Part shown: one piece after another, positions 18,949 to 29,384 of the stretch
Layout of the letters: the number at the start of each line of letters is the position of its first letter
How positions within the stretch are numbered: position 1 is the stretch's first letter
Assembly (NCBI GenBank): GCA_963790045.1
Contig: CAWBMS010000007.1
Span: 248,001 to 312,000 of the forward strand
Direction of reading: 5' to 3'
Length of the DNA: 64,000 bases
Origin: DATKMP01 sp963790045
Lineage (GTDB): Bacteria > Bacteroidota > Ignavibacteria > UBA10030
Position numbers and translations under genes: made by a program
Notes under the pieces: model-generated
Seen by the model: only the letters and a program-made list of their open reading frames with translations
Told to the model about the DNA's origin: nothing
Database searches by the model: none

Positions 18949-19947
18949 CTAAACCAATAATTTAAAACGATTGAGTGCTTTCATATAATTTGCTCGTTCA
19001 TACGCAGAAGGGTCTGCAATGGATTTGTGGCTCAAGCTGCCCTTCATCTGTTCCACAGAAACATATTCATGCTCTGTCAACCAGCGCTCGACTTCTTTGA
19101 CTGTTTTTGCAACATGATCGGGGCCGTGCATCAACAATGCCGAGCACATCATCGTAACATCTGCGCCGACCATAATCATTTTAATTACATCTTCTGCAGT
19201 GTGAATGCCGCTCGATGCAGCGATGCTCGCATTGATTTTTCCATGCAACACGCCGATCCAACGCATCGGCAAACGATTGTCGCTGGAATCACTTAATGTC
19301 ACGCCGGGCTTTACATCTAATTCATCCAGATCAATATCCGGTTGATAAAAACGATTGAACAACACCAAACCATTAGCGCCTTCATTGACTAAGCGCTGTG
19401 CGAAATGCGGGAGTGAACTAAAGAACGGACTCAATTTAACAGCAATCGGAATTTTTACGGAAGAGCGAACCTGCTTCAAAACATCCGAATACCGGTTTTC
19501 CACTTCCTGCGCACTTGCCATACCATCGGTTGCAACATGGTAAACGTTTAATTCCAATGCAGCAGCGCCTGCTTTTTCTATTTTCTTTGCATAATTTGTC
19601 CAGCCGCCCGGTGTGACACCATTCAAACTTCCGATAATCGGAATAGATAGTTTCGATGCAGCTTCTGAAAGAAGCTCAACATATTTTTCCGGTTCCAAAT
19701 GATATTCACCGGCATCGGGAAAATAGGAAAGTGCTTCAGCGAAACTTTCTGTACCGTTCGATTTGTAATGATCGAGTGATTCAGATTCGTGTTCGATCTG
19801 TTCTTCAAATAAGGAGTACATCACAATGGCGGCCACGCCTGCATCTTCCAACCGGTGCATCGTGTCCATGTTCTTTGATAATGGACTTGCAGATGCTATG
19901 ATCGGATTTTTTAATTTTAATCCGAGATATGATGTTGATAAATCCAT
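18949..19947 (-). CDS. Dihydroorotate dehydrogenase-like protein
   Basis: 332 residues with a PyrD-like FMN TIM-barrel: MDLSTSYLGLKLKNPIIASA at the N-terminus, KLSPFFSSL, and GVLHGKINASIAASSGIHTA for phosphate binding. This paralogue group of PyrD is regularly found next to pyruvate:ferredoxin oxidoreductase genes, and here it is downstream of nifJ on the same strand behind a strong hairpin. Its substrate is unknown. True pyrimidine synthesis is possible but less likely given the context. Confidence 0.82.
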   Translation of the reverse strand: MDLSTSYLGLKLKNPIIASASPLSKNMDTMHRLEDAGVAAIVMYSLFEEQIEHESESLDHYKSNGTESFAEALSYFPDAGEYHLEPEKYVELLSEAASKLSIPIIGSLNGVTPGGWTNYAKKIEKAGAAALELNVYHVATDGMASAQEVENRYSDVLKQVRSSVKIPIAVKLSPFFSSLPHFAQRLVNEGANGLVLFNRFYQPDIDLDELDVKPGVTLSDSSDNRLPMRWIGVLHGKINASIAASSGIHTAEDVIKMIMVGADVTMMCSALLMHGPDHVAKTVKEVERWLTEHEYVSVEQMKGSLSHKSIADPSAYERANYMKALNRFKLLV

Positions 19948-19999
19948 CTGGTCATCTCCTTTTTTCTGAAAAGTTTTTTACTCTTCTGGAAGTAAAACA

Positions 20000-20033
20000 T
20001 TCAAGCCGCCCTAATGGTTTCGGGCGGCTTGAA
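20000..20033 (-). terminator. Strong hairpin between nifJ and the DHOD-like gene
   Basis: Perfect 12-bp arms TTCAAGCCGCCC (20000-20011) and GGGCGGCTTGAA (20022-20033) with a 10-base loop start 12 bp after the nifJ stop. The flanks are A/T-rich on both strands. It may end most nifJ transcripts and lower expression of the downstream gene. Confidence 0.7.
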
Positions 20034-20045
20034 TTATTTTTGGGA

Positions 20046-23000
20046 TTAGTTCGTTGCGGGCTGTTGCAGCGGCACTTCGTTGGCAAATTGCTCATACAAT
20101 GCCCAACGGACTTTGACGTCTTCTTCCGCAAGCTTGAGCAATTCTTTTGCGCGTTCCGGCTGCGTTTTGGTTAACACACTGAATCGTGTTTCTGACGACA
20201 TGAATTCTGTCAACGCGCCTTTGGGCGCTTTGGAATCCAGCTTGAATGCGTTTTTCCCTTCCTTCTGCAATTCCGGATTGTACCGGAACAGCGGGAAGTA
20301 ACCGGTTTCGACCGCAACTTTTTGGTCGGTCATGCCGCGCGCCATATCGATGCCATGCGCAATGCAATGCGAATAGGCAATGATCAGTGACGGGCCATCG
20401 TGCGCTTCCGCTTCAATGAATGCCTTGACGGTTTGGATATCGTTATATCCAAGAGCGACACGTGCAACATACACGTTGCCATAAAGCATTGCCATCAAGC
20501 CGAGTATCTTTTTTGCCTGTGGATTTTCCGCTTGCTGCAAATTTTGCTACAGCGCCGCGGCTTGTGGATTTCGACATTTGACCGCCGGTATTGGAATAGA
20601 CTTCTGTATCAAGCACCAGCACGTTGACATTTTGTCCCGATGCAAGCACGTGATCCAATCCGCCATAACCGATATTGTATGCCCAGCCGTCGCCGCCCAT
20701 AATCCAAACGCTGCGTTTCACAAGATGATCCGCAACATCTAACAAGCGCTTCGCTTCCGGCTTGTTGATTGCCGCAAGTTTTTCTTTCAATGCTTTCACA
20801 CGTTCACGCTGCGCATAAATTTCCGCTTCATCTTTTTGTGAAGCAGTAAGCAATGCTGTTGCGAGATCGTTTCCGATTTCGTTGGCAAGAAGTTTTACAT
20901 ATTCTTTTGCGATTTCATTCAACTTGTCCACCGTTACACGCATGCCAAGGCCGAATTCTGCATTGTCTTCAAACAAGGAATTTGCCCACGCCGGGCCGCG
21001 GCCGTTTTTATCCATTGCCCACGGTGTGGTCGGCAGGTTTCCGCCATAGATGGAAGAACATCCTGTGGCGTTGGCTACCAACATCCGATCGCCAAACAAC
21101 TGGCTCACGAGTTTCACATACGGCGTTTCACCGCATCCGGAACATGCACCGCTAAACTCAAACAACGGACGGAGGAATTGCGAACCCTTTACCGAATCCG
21201 TCTTCACAGTCCGACGATCCACTTCAGGAATATTGAGGAAGAAATCGAAGTTCGCGCGTTCTTGTTCGCGAATCGGCGGCTGCGGCTTCATGTTGATCGC
21301 CTTTACCTTTGCTTCTTTCTTACTCTTCGCCGGGCAGACTTCTACGCACAAACTACAACCCGTGCAATCTTCCGGCGCAACCTGAATGGTGTACTTCTTT
21401 CCTTTGTATTCCGGTCCACGATAATCCATCGACTTAAACCCTGCCGGAGCAGAAACAAGATTCTGCCGGATCGTACACCTTTGCGCGAATTGCAGCATGC
21501 GGGCACACCATCGCACATTTGTTACATTGAATACACACTTCGGTTTCCCACACAGGAATTTCCAGTGCGATGTTTCTCTTTTCCCATTGCGCCGTCGCTG
21601 TCGGGAACGTGCCGTCAATCGGGAATGCACTGACCGGCAACTGGTCGCCGAATCCCGCAATAATTTTTGCCGTCACGTCCTGCACAAATTTCGGCGCCTT
21701 TGCCGAAACAACCGGCGGCATTTCCATAGTGCTGGTCACCGTGGCAGGAATTTTCACTTCAAACAAATTGGCAAGCGTTTGATCGACCGCAGCGTAATTC
21801 TTTTGAACAACGCTCTCGCCTTTTTTGCTGTATGTTTTTTTAATGGAATACTTGATGGCTTCGATTGCTTTGTCGCGCGGCAGCACGCCGGAGATGGCAA
21901 AGAAGCACGTTTGCATAATCGTGTTGACGCGGCTGCCCATACCGGCGGCCTTCGCAACTTCATAAGCATCGATCACATATAACTTCAACTTCTTGTCAAT
22001 GATCTGCTTTTGAATGTATCTCGGTAAACGATTCCAGACTTCTTCCTTGCCATAAATACTGTTCAGTAAGAATGTTCCGCCGGGAATAGCCGTTTGCAGC
22101 ACATCAAATTTTTCAAGGAAGAACCATTGGTGGCATGCAATAAAGTTTGCGCGCTCAATCAAGTAAATAGAATGAATCGGGCGAGGGCCAAACCGCAAGT
22201 GCGATGTGGTGGTTGAACCGGATTTCTTAGAATCATACACAAAATATCCCTGTGCGTAATTTTCGGTATCCTCTCCGATAATTTTGATAGAGTTTTTATT
22301 TGCACCAACCGTACCGTCAGCGCCCAATCCGTAAAAAATAGCGCGGACAACGTCATCTTTTTCGATGGAGAATTCTTGATCGTAGGCCAAACTGGTATGT
22401 GTAACATCGTCGTTAATACCGACGGTGAAATGATTTTTCGGTGCCGGCTTCTTCAATTCATCGTACACTGCTTTAATCATCGCGGGCGTAAATTCTTTGG
22501 AAGACAAACCGTAGCGTCCGCCAATAACACGCGGAAGCGATTTGAACGGCAATGTTCCGGACGTGGCGGCTTCATTCAACGCGGCGATCACATCGAGATA
22601 CAACGGCTCGCCGGTTGCGCCGGTTTCTTTTGTACGATCCAGCACTGCGATTTGCTTTACCGTCGCAGGCAAGGCATCAACAAAGTGTTTGATAGAGAAC
22701 GGACGATAGAGGCGAACTTTTAAGACACCAACTTTTTCGCCTTTCGCAGTGAGATAGTCAACTGTCTCGTGCGTCGTTTCAGCACCTGATCCCATCATCA
22801 CGATCACACGTTCTGCATCCGGTGCACCGACATACTGGAACAATTTATATTCGTGTCCAGTAACTTTGGCGAATTTATCCATCTGTTGTTGAACGATGCC
22901 GGGAACAGCATCATAATATTTGTTTGCTGCTTCGCGTGACTGGAAAAACACATCCGGATTTTGTGCGGTGCCGCGCATCGAAGGATGTTCCGGCGATAAA

Positions 23001-23626
23001 GCACGTTGACGATGGTTGCGAACCATGTCATCGCTAATCATAGCGCGAAAATCGTCATCGCTCAATTGATCGATCTTCATCACTTCGTGTGAGGTGCGAA
23101 AGCCGTCAAAGAAATGGACGAACGGCACGCGTGATTCGAATGTCGATGCGTAAGAAATCAACGCAAGGTCCATCGTTTCTTGAACGGAATTTGCAGACAA
23201 CATTGCCCAGCCGCATTGACGCACTGCCATCACATCGCCGTGGTCGCCAAAGATGGAAAGCGCATGTGTTGCAAGTGTTCGTGCTGCAATATGAAATACC
23301 GTCGAGGTCAACTCGCCGGCAATTTTATACATATTCGGGATCATCAGCAGCAAACCCTGCGATGCTGTGAACGTGCAGGAAAGTGCGCCGGCTTGCAATG
23401 CACCGTGCACGGCACCGACGGCGCCGCCTTCACTCTGCATTTCAACAACTTTGGGAACGGTGCCCCATAAATTTTTTCGTCCTTGTGCTGACCACTCGTC
23501 CGACCACTCGCCCATATTGGATGATGGAGTGATAGGATAAATGGCAATGACTTCATTCAGTTTGTGTGCAACGTAGGCAGCGGCCTCATTGCCGTCAATC
23601 GTTACTGTTCGTTTTTTCTCTGACAT
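20046..23626 (-). CDS. nifJ: Pyruvate:ferredoxin (flavodoxin) oxidoreductase, single-chain NifJ (two frameshifts)
   Basis: Oxidatively decarboxylates pyruvate to acetyl-CoA with reduction of ferredoxin. Three frames join into about 1192 residues, the standard size. Frame 1 (from 23626) has IAIYPITPSSNMGEW and the pyrophosphate/CoA domains and ends in the first 4Fe-4S motif (CIQCNKCAMVCPHAAIR). Frame 2 has the second cluster (CTGCSLCVEVCP), the CSGCGETPY cluster and the TPP motif (GGDGWAYNIGYGGLDHV). Frame 3 has the C-terminal LGLMAMLYGNVYVARVALG. The joins lie at about 21458-21476 (near GTAC 21473-21476) and about 20503-20508 (GAT-A-CTC instead of GATCTC). Both are one-base insertions, and all cofactor motifs are intact, which argues against decay. 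Confidence 0.95.
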
Positions 23627-23837
23627 TGTGTTATCTCTTTATAGTAAGTAGGTGATAGATCGTTTCTCAAAACATAATTTTTACTGCCGTCATAACTGCA
23701 AGAATCGTTCCATATCCACTAGCACAGAAACAATCGAAATTGAACATTATGGCGGCTACATTTTTTACATTGTTGCAGAATTGAGATTTTTGTTGGTTCA
23801 ATTTGCAGATTTAAATGTAATAAAAAAATTCCCTGCC

Positions 23838-24767
23838 TCAAAGAGCTTGAAAAAATTGTTTGTCACCAAAACAGTACGATTTTATCAAATGTTGCTGCTC
23901 GAGGGCATGTAACGTTTCCAATATGCTCTCTTTTCGCAACGACAACGAAGACATCATTTCCCCAACCGTCATTGCGCGACGCTGGAGGAGAGAAAGAATT
24001 GCTTGCGAATCAACTATGCGTTCTTCGGTTTTATGTTTTTCTTTGAAAACACCGACAATTTCACATCGTTCACCAAAAGTTTGCTGAATCTCTTTCATCC
24101 GTTGTTCACTTACCGGCAAGGCAAAAGCCTCAGCCGGCGGGCGCACAACAGTATTGATATGCACTTTATCCGGTTGAATGTGTTGAATGACTTCTTTCAT
24201 CCGTTGCACTTCATCGTCGTGGTCGTTCATTCCGCGGACAAATAAAATTTCTAACCAATATTGTCCATGAAACTCACGTCGAAATATTTTCAATCCTTCC
24301 ACAATTTCGGCAATTTGTAAACGCGGATGCGGACGATCCACAGCTTCGAACACTTCTTGCGTCACCGCATCAAGCGATGGTGAGACAATATCTGCTTCCA
24401 ACAAATTGCGCCGCACATCCGGCAAGAATAATAATGTGCCGTTCGTCAAGACCGCAACTGGCACCGATGTGATTTGTTTGATGCCATGAATAATTTCTCC
24501 GATTTTCGAGTTAAGCGTCGGTTCGCCGGAACCGGAAATGGTGATATGATCGAGATTGGGATATTGCGACAACGCTTCTTTGACTTCCGCAAGAATATCG
24601 TTTGCCAGAACATATTCTTTCCGCGCAAGTCCGCGCTTATCTGTCAAACCGACTTCACAATACACACAATCCAGCGTGCATAATTTCCTCGGAATAATAT
24701 CGACACCAAGCGACAAACCAAGCCGCCGCGACGGAACAGGCCCGAAAATATATTTCCATGAATTCAT
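23838..24767 (-). CDS. Radical SAM protein (COG0731-like) with C-terminal winged-helix region
   Basis: 309 residues. N-terminal FGPVPSRRLGLSLGVDI (~8-24) and the radical SAM motif CTLDCVYC (Cys30, 34, 37) identify the group related to wyosine synthetase TYW1 but lacking its flavodoxin domain. SGSGEPTLN follows. After the barrel (to ~225) the last 60 residues (SLLQRRAMTVGEMMSSLSLR) look like a winged helix that may bind nucleic acid. The substrate is not known. It lies 210 bp upstream of nifJ on the same strand, so a role in redox metabolism or maturation is conceivable but unproven. Confidence 0.82.
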   Translation of the reverse strand: MNSWKYIFGPVPSRRLGLSLGVDIIPRKLCTLDCVYCEVGLTDKRGLARKEYVLANDILAEVKEALSQYPNLDHITISGSGEPTLNSKIGEIIHGIKQITSVPVAVLTNGTLLFLPDVRRNLLEADIVSPSLDAVTQEVFEAVDRPHPRLQIAEIVEGLKIFRREFHGQYWLEILFVRGMNDHDDEVQRMKEVIQHIQPDKVHINTVVRPPAEAFALPVSEQRMKEIQQTFGERCEIVGVFKEKHKTEERIVDSQAILSLLQRRAMTVGEMMSSLSLRKESILETLHALEQQHLIKSYCFGDKQFFQAL

Positions 24768-24811
24768 TTTTTATACATTTCTTTTAACACGACCAAAAAA
24801 CAATTTCTGCG

Positions 24812-25216
24812 CTATTTTGGTTTCTGAATATTTTCCACATCATGAATTTGCAGCGAGAGCGCATCAATCGAAACCTGAACCTCCCGCAGCGACAATGCTA
24901 AAGAAATCAAAAGCAGCAAAAGACTTCCACCGAATACCCACTTCGCCGCGACGGTAAATCCTGTAAACAACAATACCATGCATAACACGCAACCGAAAAA
25001 ACTTGCCACGCCATACACCTGCATATTGCGAATAATACCGATGCGGTATTTTAAACTTTGCAATTGCCCTTTAATGCGATTATCTGGTTCTTGTTTATAC
25101 CGGCCGTACAATTCACGAATCAACGCGGCAAGCGCTAAAAAACGGCTGGTGTACGCCAGCAATAGCAGTGAAATAGCGGGAAATAATAAAGCGGGTGTGG
25201 TGAGGGTTAGTTCCAT
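24812..25216 (-). CDS. DUF2721 membrane protein
   Basis: 134 residues with three hydrophobic segments (~8-32, ~68-88, ~90-108) and the DUF2721 hallmarks FPAISLLLLAYTSRFLALA and IRELYGRYK. A short helical tail follows. Function unknown; inner-membrane. It sits 44 bp upstream of the radical SAM gene in the same direction and may be co-transcribed. Confidence 0.8.
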   Translation of the reverse strand: MELTLTTPALLFPAISLLLLAYTSRFLALAALIRELYGRYKQEPDNRIKGQLQSLKYRIGIIRNMQVYGVASFFGCVLCMVLLFTGFTVAAKWVFGGSLLLLLISLALSLREVQVSIDALSLQIHDVENIQKPK

Positions 25217-25374
25217 GTCGTTATGTGATTACATAAATAAAACCGATTCTACACAGATTTGTACTCTCACACTCGCAATGTTCTTTCGTGGGTCTATGCA
25301 ATCCTATGCACTATTCTCTTGTTAAAATAATAGCAAGAAAAGACGATGGAAGCAAAACGCCGATGGAGCAATGA

Positions 25375-28300
25375 TTATTTCAGATCGAGCACCGTTCGGA
25401 TTTTTTGCAGCATGATCGGTATCTGGAATGGCTTGGGAATAAATTCTTTTATGCCGGCATTGAATAATTCTGTTTTCATTTCCGGCTCAAGGAATCCGCT
25501 GGTCACGATAATTTTGGCATGGGCATGGATTAAATGCAGTTCTGCGACTAATTCTGCTCCCGACATTTCCGGCAAACCAATATCGGTGAGCACTAAAGCA
25601 ATTTCTGCGGCATGTTCTTGATACAGGCGCAGCGCTTCTTTGCCATTCATAGCGGTGAGCACCTTATATCCGCCGAGTTCCATCGCCATTTTTCCAAGTT
25701 GCAACAAGGCAGATTCGTCTTCGACGAACAAAATAGTTTCCGTTCCCCCGGGCATGTTTTGTTCCGGATTTTCTAATAAACTTTGTTCTTCATTAAATTC
25801 TTGTGAAACAGGAAAATAAAGTTTAAAGGTTGTTCCTTTTCCCAATTCACTTTCCACCTGAATAAATCCGTTATGTGCTTGCACGACACCGTACACCACG
25901 GCAAGTCCAAGGCCGGTGCCCTTTCCTTTTTCTTTCGTTGTAAAGAATGGTTCAAAAATTCTTGCTCGCGTTGCCTCATCCATGCCGCATCCCGTATCGC
26001 TTACGGCAACACGAATAAAGGATTTATTTTTGGTTTCGTACGAATGATGGAGAATTTCTTCGCCAGAAACAAGACGTGTCGTTACCGTCAAATCACCTTT
26101 ACCCTGCATGGCATCACGCGCATTGACACATAAATTGAGCAACGCTTGATTAAACTGTGTGTTATCCATACGAATGACCGGCAATTGCTTTTGCAGATCA
26201 AACGCCATACGAATAGTTTTCGGGAACGTTTCCCCGATCATCTTCGACAAATCGCCGAGAACAGAATTTACATACAATGGCTGCAAATCAATTTCTGATT
26301 TTCGTGCAAACGTTAAAATCTGTTGAACTAATCCAGCGCCGCGTTCGACCGATTTTTTAATAACTTCAATACATGCAATAAATTTTTGCGGATCGTCTTT
26401 TTGTTTTTGTAATAGATGAGTGTATCCGAGAATAATACTCAGAATATTATTAAAGTCGTGCGCAACGCCTCCCGCCAGCGTACCAAGACTTTCCATCTTT
26501 TGCGCTTGTTGTAACTCTCGGTTGAGCCGTTTCTTTTCTGTTATGTCTTCCTTCACCGCGAGAAAATGTGTAATATTTCCCGTGCTGTCTTTGATGGAAG
26601 AAATGGTCGCTGATTCCCAAAACATTTCACCGTTTTTCTTCTTATTGTAAAACTCGCCCCTCCATTCGTTGCCGGCAACAATGGTTTCCCACAGATGCCG
26701 ATACTCTTCGTGAGAAGTGTATTTGGATTTTAAAATTCTGGGATTTTTTCCATGAACCTCTTCCCTTGTATATCCCGTGACCTCTTCGAATTTTGGATTG
26801 ACATATTCGATATTGCCCTTTGAATTTGTAATGACAATCGAAACCGGGCTTTGTTCGATGGCACGGCTGATTTTACGCAACTCCTCGTTTATCACTTCGC
26901 GTTCGGCTAATTGCTGTTTGAGGTTTTCGAACAACTGAGCGTTACGAATTGCCATTGAAGCATGGTTGGCGAGCGTTACCAACAACTGCTCATCCAATTC
27001 CGTGAAGCCGTCAATTTTATCATCTTCTGCATTGATCACGCCGATAATTTTGTTGTTGACCAACAGCGGCACACACAATTCCGCTTTAACGGCTGGATCT
27101 TCTTCTCGGTATCGCGCATCAAGGGAAACATTGCCAACACGCACGGGTTGTTTATAGCGAACAGTCCATCCGATAATTCCCGTGCCGGATGATTGTGTTT
27201 GATGTAAATAATTTTGACTTTCTTTTGCTAATGTTTCTTCATTACTTCCAAGACGAGTGTGGGCAAACAATTCCAATTGGTGTTCATCTTCTCCGATCAA
27301 CCAAATGGAAGCACGTTTCCATCCGAGTTCATGTTCTAACACGTCGATGACTCGCTGTGCCGCATTTTGAACAGTGATCTTGGTGCTAAACGCCCTGCTT
27401 GCTTCATGCAAAACTGTCAATTCTCGAAGTCGTTGTTGGATTTTCTCTTCCGCCAACTTCCGGTCGGTAATATCTTCTACCGTTCCTTCGTAATATTGAA
27501 TATTGCCACATTCATCGCGAACCACAGAACCATTTTCCCGCACGGACATCGTTGTTCCATCGGCACGCCGCCATAGAGATTCCATGCCCCAAATTCTCTT
27601 CTGTATATTTAAGGTGTCTTCAAATTTACTTTGCGGATATTGTATTCTGAATCCATCACTTTCCTTGTTGTGCTTAGTCAGTTCTTCCAGCGAACTAAAT
27701 CGTAACATTGCAAGCAGTGCAGGATTGGCTAATAAAATCTCACCATCTGATGTGATGCGATACATACCGATCGGCGAGCGTTCAAACAAATCACGATATC
27801 GTTCTTCGCTTTCGCGCAATGCTTCTTCAGCACGTTTGCGCAATGCGGAGGCATATTTACGCTCGGTAATATCTCGACTTACGTCAATTACCCCCAAAAC
27901 GGTTCCCCCGGAGTCTTTGAGAGGAAATCTGCTTGTCAAATGCCAGCGCTTTTCTCCCGTGTTGTGCTGCACAGCCAGCTCTTCTTTTTCTAACAATGCC
28001 TTTCCTGTTTGTATCACCTGCATTTCGTCGGCAAAGTATTGTTGAGCCAAGTCCGGTGCATGGAAATCAAAATCGCTTTTTCCTACAAGATCTTCTTGGT
28101 GGCTCTTCCCGATGAATTGGATATGCGCACGATTGTTTAGTACATATTTTCCATCAGTATCTTTAAAATTAATAAGATCCGGTAAATTATCGATCAAGGT
28201 GCGGAGAAGATTGCGTTCATTCTCCAGCACGATGCTTGCCTGCTGATGTCCCGTCAAATCACTAAATGTTGCTATAACACCGTCGGAATATTTTTTGCTG

Positions 28301-28959
28301 GCGATACCGACAAGCCGCATGCGACCATCTTTACAACGGAGTTCAAGTTTTTCAACTATATTTTCTTGATGCGACGTGACAGTACTCTTGCTTAATGCTG
28401 TATAATGGTTAAAACAAACTTTTCGTTTTTGGGTATCCGGCACTGATTTTTCAAACCACTGTTGAATTGTTGGAATATCCTCGATAGTATATCCAAACAA
28501 TTCAACAAAAGTTTGATTCACATATTTAATGTTGCCATGTTTATCAGTCCAAGAAATTCCTGCCGGAGAAGCATTTAAAATGTACTGAAGCATTTCATGA
28601 TTTTGATGAAGTGACGGTTCTGCTTCCAATTTTTTCGGAAGAACATTCATTATTACCAACGATGCTTTTGTACCGTTCCATTCAACATCGACAACGCGCA
28701 TTGTGCCAGATCGCTGTTGCTGCCCGGATGGCGGGAGCGGAATTGTCGTTACTTCATCGGCAACGATGGGGATGGTAAAAGGAGTTCCGAGAAGATCAGA
28801 AATTTTTAGTTGGAATATCTTTGCGGCAGTTCGGTTGGCATAGCACACCGTATTTTTGCCATCAACAATAAAGACGGCGTCTGCGCTATTGTCAAACAAT
28901 GGTGAGACAACAGTCTTTTCCTTCGCGTTTTGTTTTGTTCGGGAAGAAGTTGATTTCAT
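25375..28959 (-). CDS. Multi-PAS/GAF hybrid sensor histidine kinase
   Basis: 1194 residues without membrane segments, so cytoplasmic. In order: PAS domains at about 22-110, 120-240, 250-370 and 385-505, GAF at ~525-690, a fifth PAS at ~705-825, HisKA with phospho-acceptor His834 (GGVAHDFNN), HATPase_c (~930-1055; N box, DTGCGMD, GKGTGLGLAVV), and a receiver with phospho-acceptor Asp1126 (VLTDIGLPEMSG). The GAF domain and repeated PAS domains imply several small-ligand or redox inputs. No output partner lies next to it. The receiver lacks an effector, so signal probably passes to a phosphotransfer protein elsewhere. Confidence 0.92.
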   Translation of the reverse strand: MKSTSSRTKQNAKEKTVVSPLFDNSADAVFIVDGKNTVCYANRTAAKIFQLKISDLLGTPFTIPIVADEVTTIPLPPSGQQQRSGTMRVVDVEWNGTKASLVIMNVLPKKLEAEPSLHQNHEMLQYILNASPAGISWTDKHGNIKYVNQTFVELFGYTIEDIPTIQQWFEKSVPDTQKRKVCFNHYTALSKSTVTSHQENIVEKLELRCKDGRMRLVGIASKKYSDGVIATFSDLTGHQQASIVLENERNLLRTLIDNLPDLINFKDTDGKYVLNNRAHIQFIGKSHQEDLVGKSDFDFHAPDLAQQYFADEMQVIQTGKALLEKEELAVQHNTGEKRWHLTSRFPLKDSGGTVLGVIDVSRDITERKYASALRKRAEEALRESEERYRDLFERSPIGMYRITSDGEILLANPALLAMLRFSSLEELTKHNKESDGFRIQYPQSKFEDTLNIQKRIWGMESLWRRADGTTMSVRENGSVVRDECGNIQYYEGTVEDITDRKLAEEKIQQRLRELTVLHEASRAFSTKITVQNAAQRVIDVLEHELGWKRASIWLIGEDEHQLELFAHTRLGSNEETLAKESQNYLHQTQSSGTGIIGWTVRYKQPVRVGNVSLDARYREEDPAVKAELCVPLLVNNKIIGVINAEDDKIDGFTELDEQLLVTLANHASMAIRNAQLFENLKQQLAEREVINEELRKISRAIEQSPVSIVITNSKGNIEYVNPKFEEVTGYTREEVHGKNPRILKSKYTSHEEYRHLWETIVAGNEWRGEFYNKKKNGEMFWESATISSIKDSTGNITHFLAVKEDITEKKRLNRELQQAQKMESLGTLAGGVAHDFNNILSIILGYTHLLQKQKDDPQKFIACIEVIKKSVERGAGLVQQILTFARKSEIDLQPLYVNSVLGDLSKMIGETFPKTIRMAFDLQKQLPVIRMDNTQFNQALLNLCVNARDAMQGKGDLTVTTRLVSGEEILHHSYETKNKSFIRVAVSDTGCGMDEATRARIFEPFFTTKEKGKGTGLGLAVVYGVVQAHNGFIQVESELGKGTTFKLYFPVSQEFNEEQSLLENPEQNMPGGTETILFVEDESALLQLGKMAMELGGYKVLTAMNGKEALRLYQEHAAEIALVLTDIGLPEMSGAELVAELHLIHAHAKIIVTSGFLEPEMKTELFNAGIKEFIPKPFQIPIMLQKIRTVLDLK

Positions 28960-29384
28960 GAAGACCTCAATAACAATATTTTCCCCAAAGCATCGCTAAG
29001 ATTATGAAAGAACAAACGTCGGTTGATTTTTTTTGATATGTTTGAATAAAAGATTTGCAATGAATATACAGCGCAACGCTATTAGTTGCCCACAGGTGAA
29101 AATACATGCACAAACGTAAGATAAGTAGTGTAATGCCATGGATAATCTAAAAAATTGTAATCACAACGGACATATTACAGTTGCCTCCCCCTATGCCATG
29201 TAATACTGAAGAGTAAATACTTGGTATGGCAATCTATTTCTTTTCTCGTTGAGTTGCAATAAAAAAATCTGTCTTATTAAAGATAGGAATACATCTTTTG
29301 TGCGATTGCAAAACTATTTTTTGAGCGACGAAAAATATTTGTGGTGAGTCAAAAGAAATTTTGTAATTAAAATATGAAATGCTG
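28960..29384. other. 425-bp intergenic gap, AT-rich
   Basis: This gap separates the end of hpnE and the start of the hybrid kinase, both on the minus strand. It must contain the kinase promoter. I see no open frame, terminator with a clear T run, tRNA or repeat in it. Confidence 0.6.

Noticed and set aside
23652..23912. 86-codon plus-strand frame between nifJ and the radical SAM gene
   Set aside because: Cys/His/Asn-biased composition, no ribosome binding site, and its end overlaps the radical SAM gene on the other strand.
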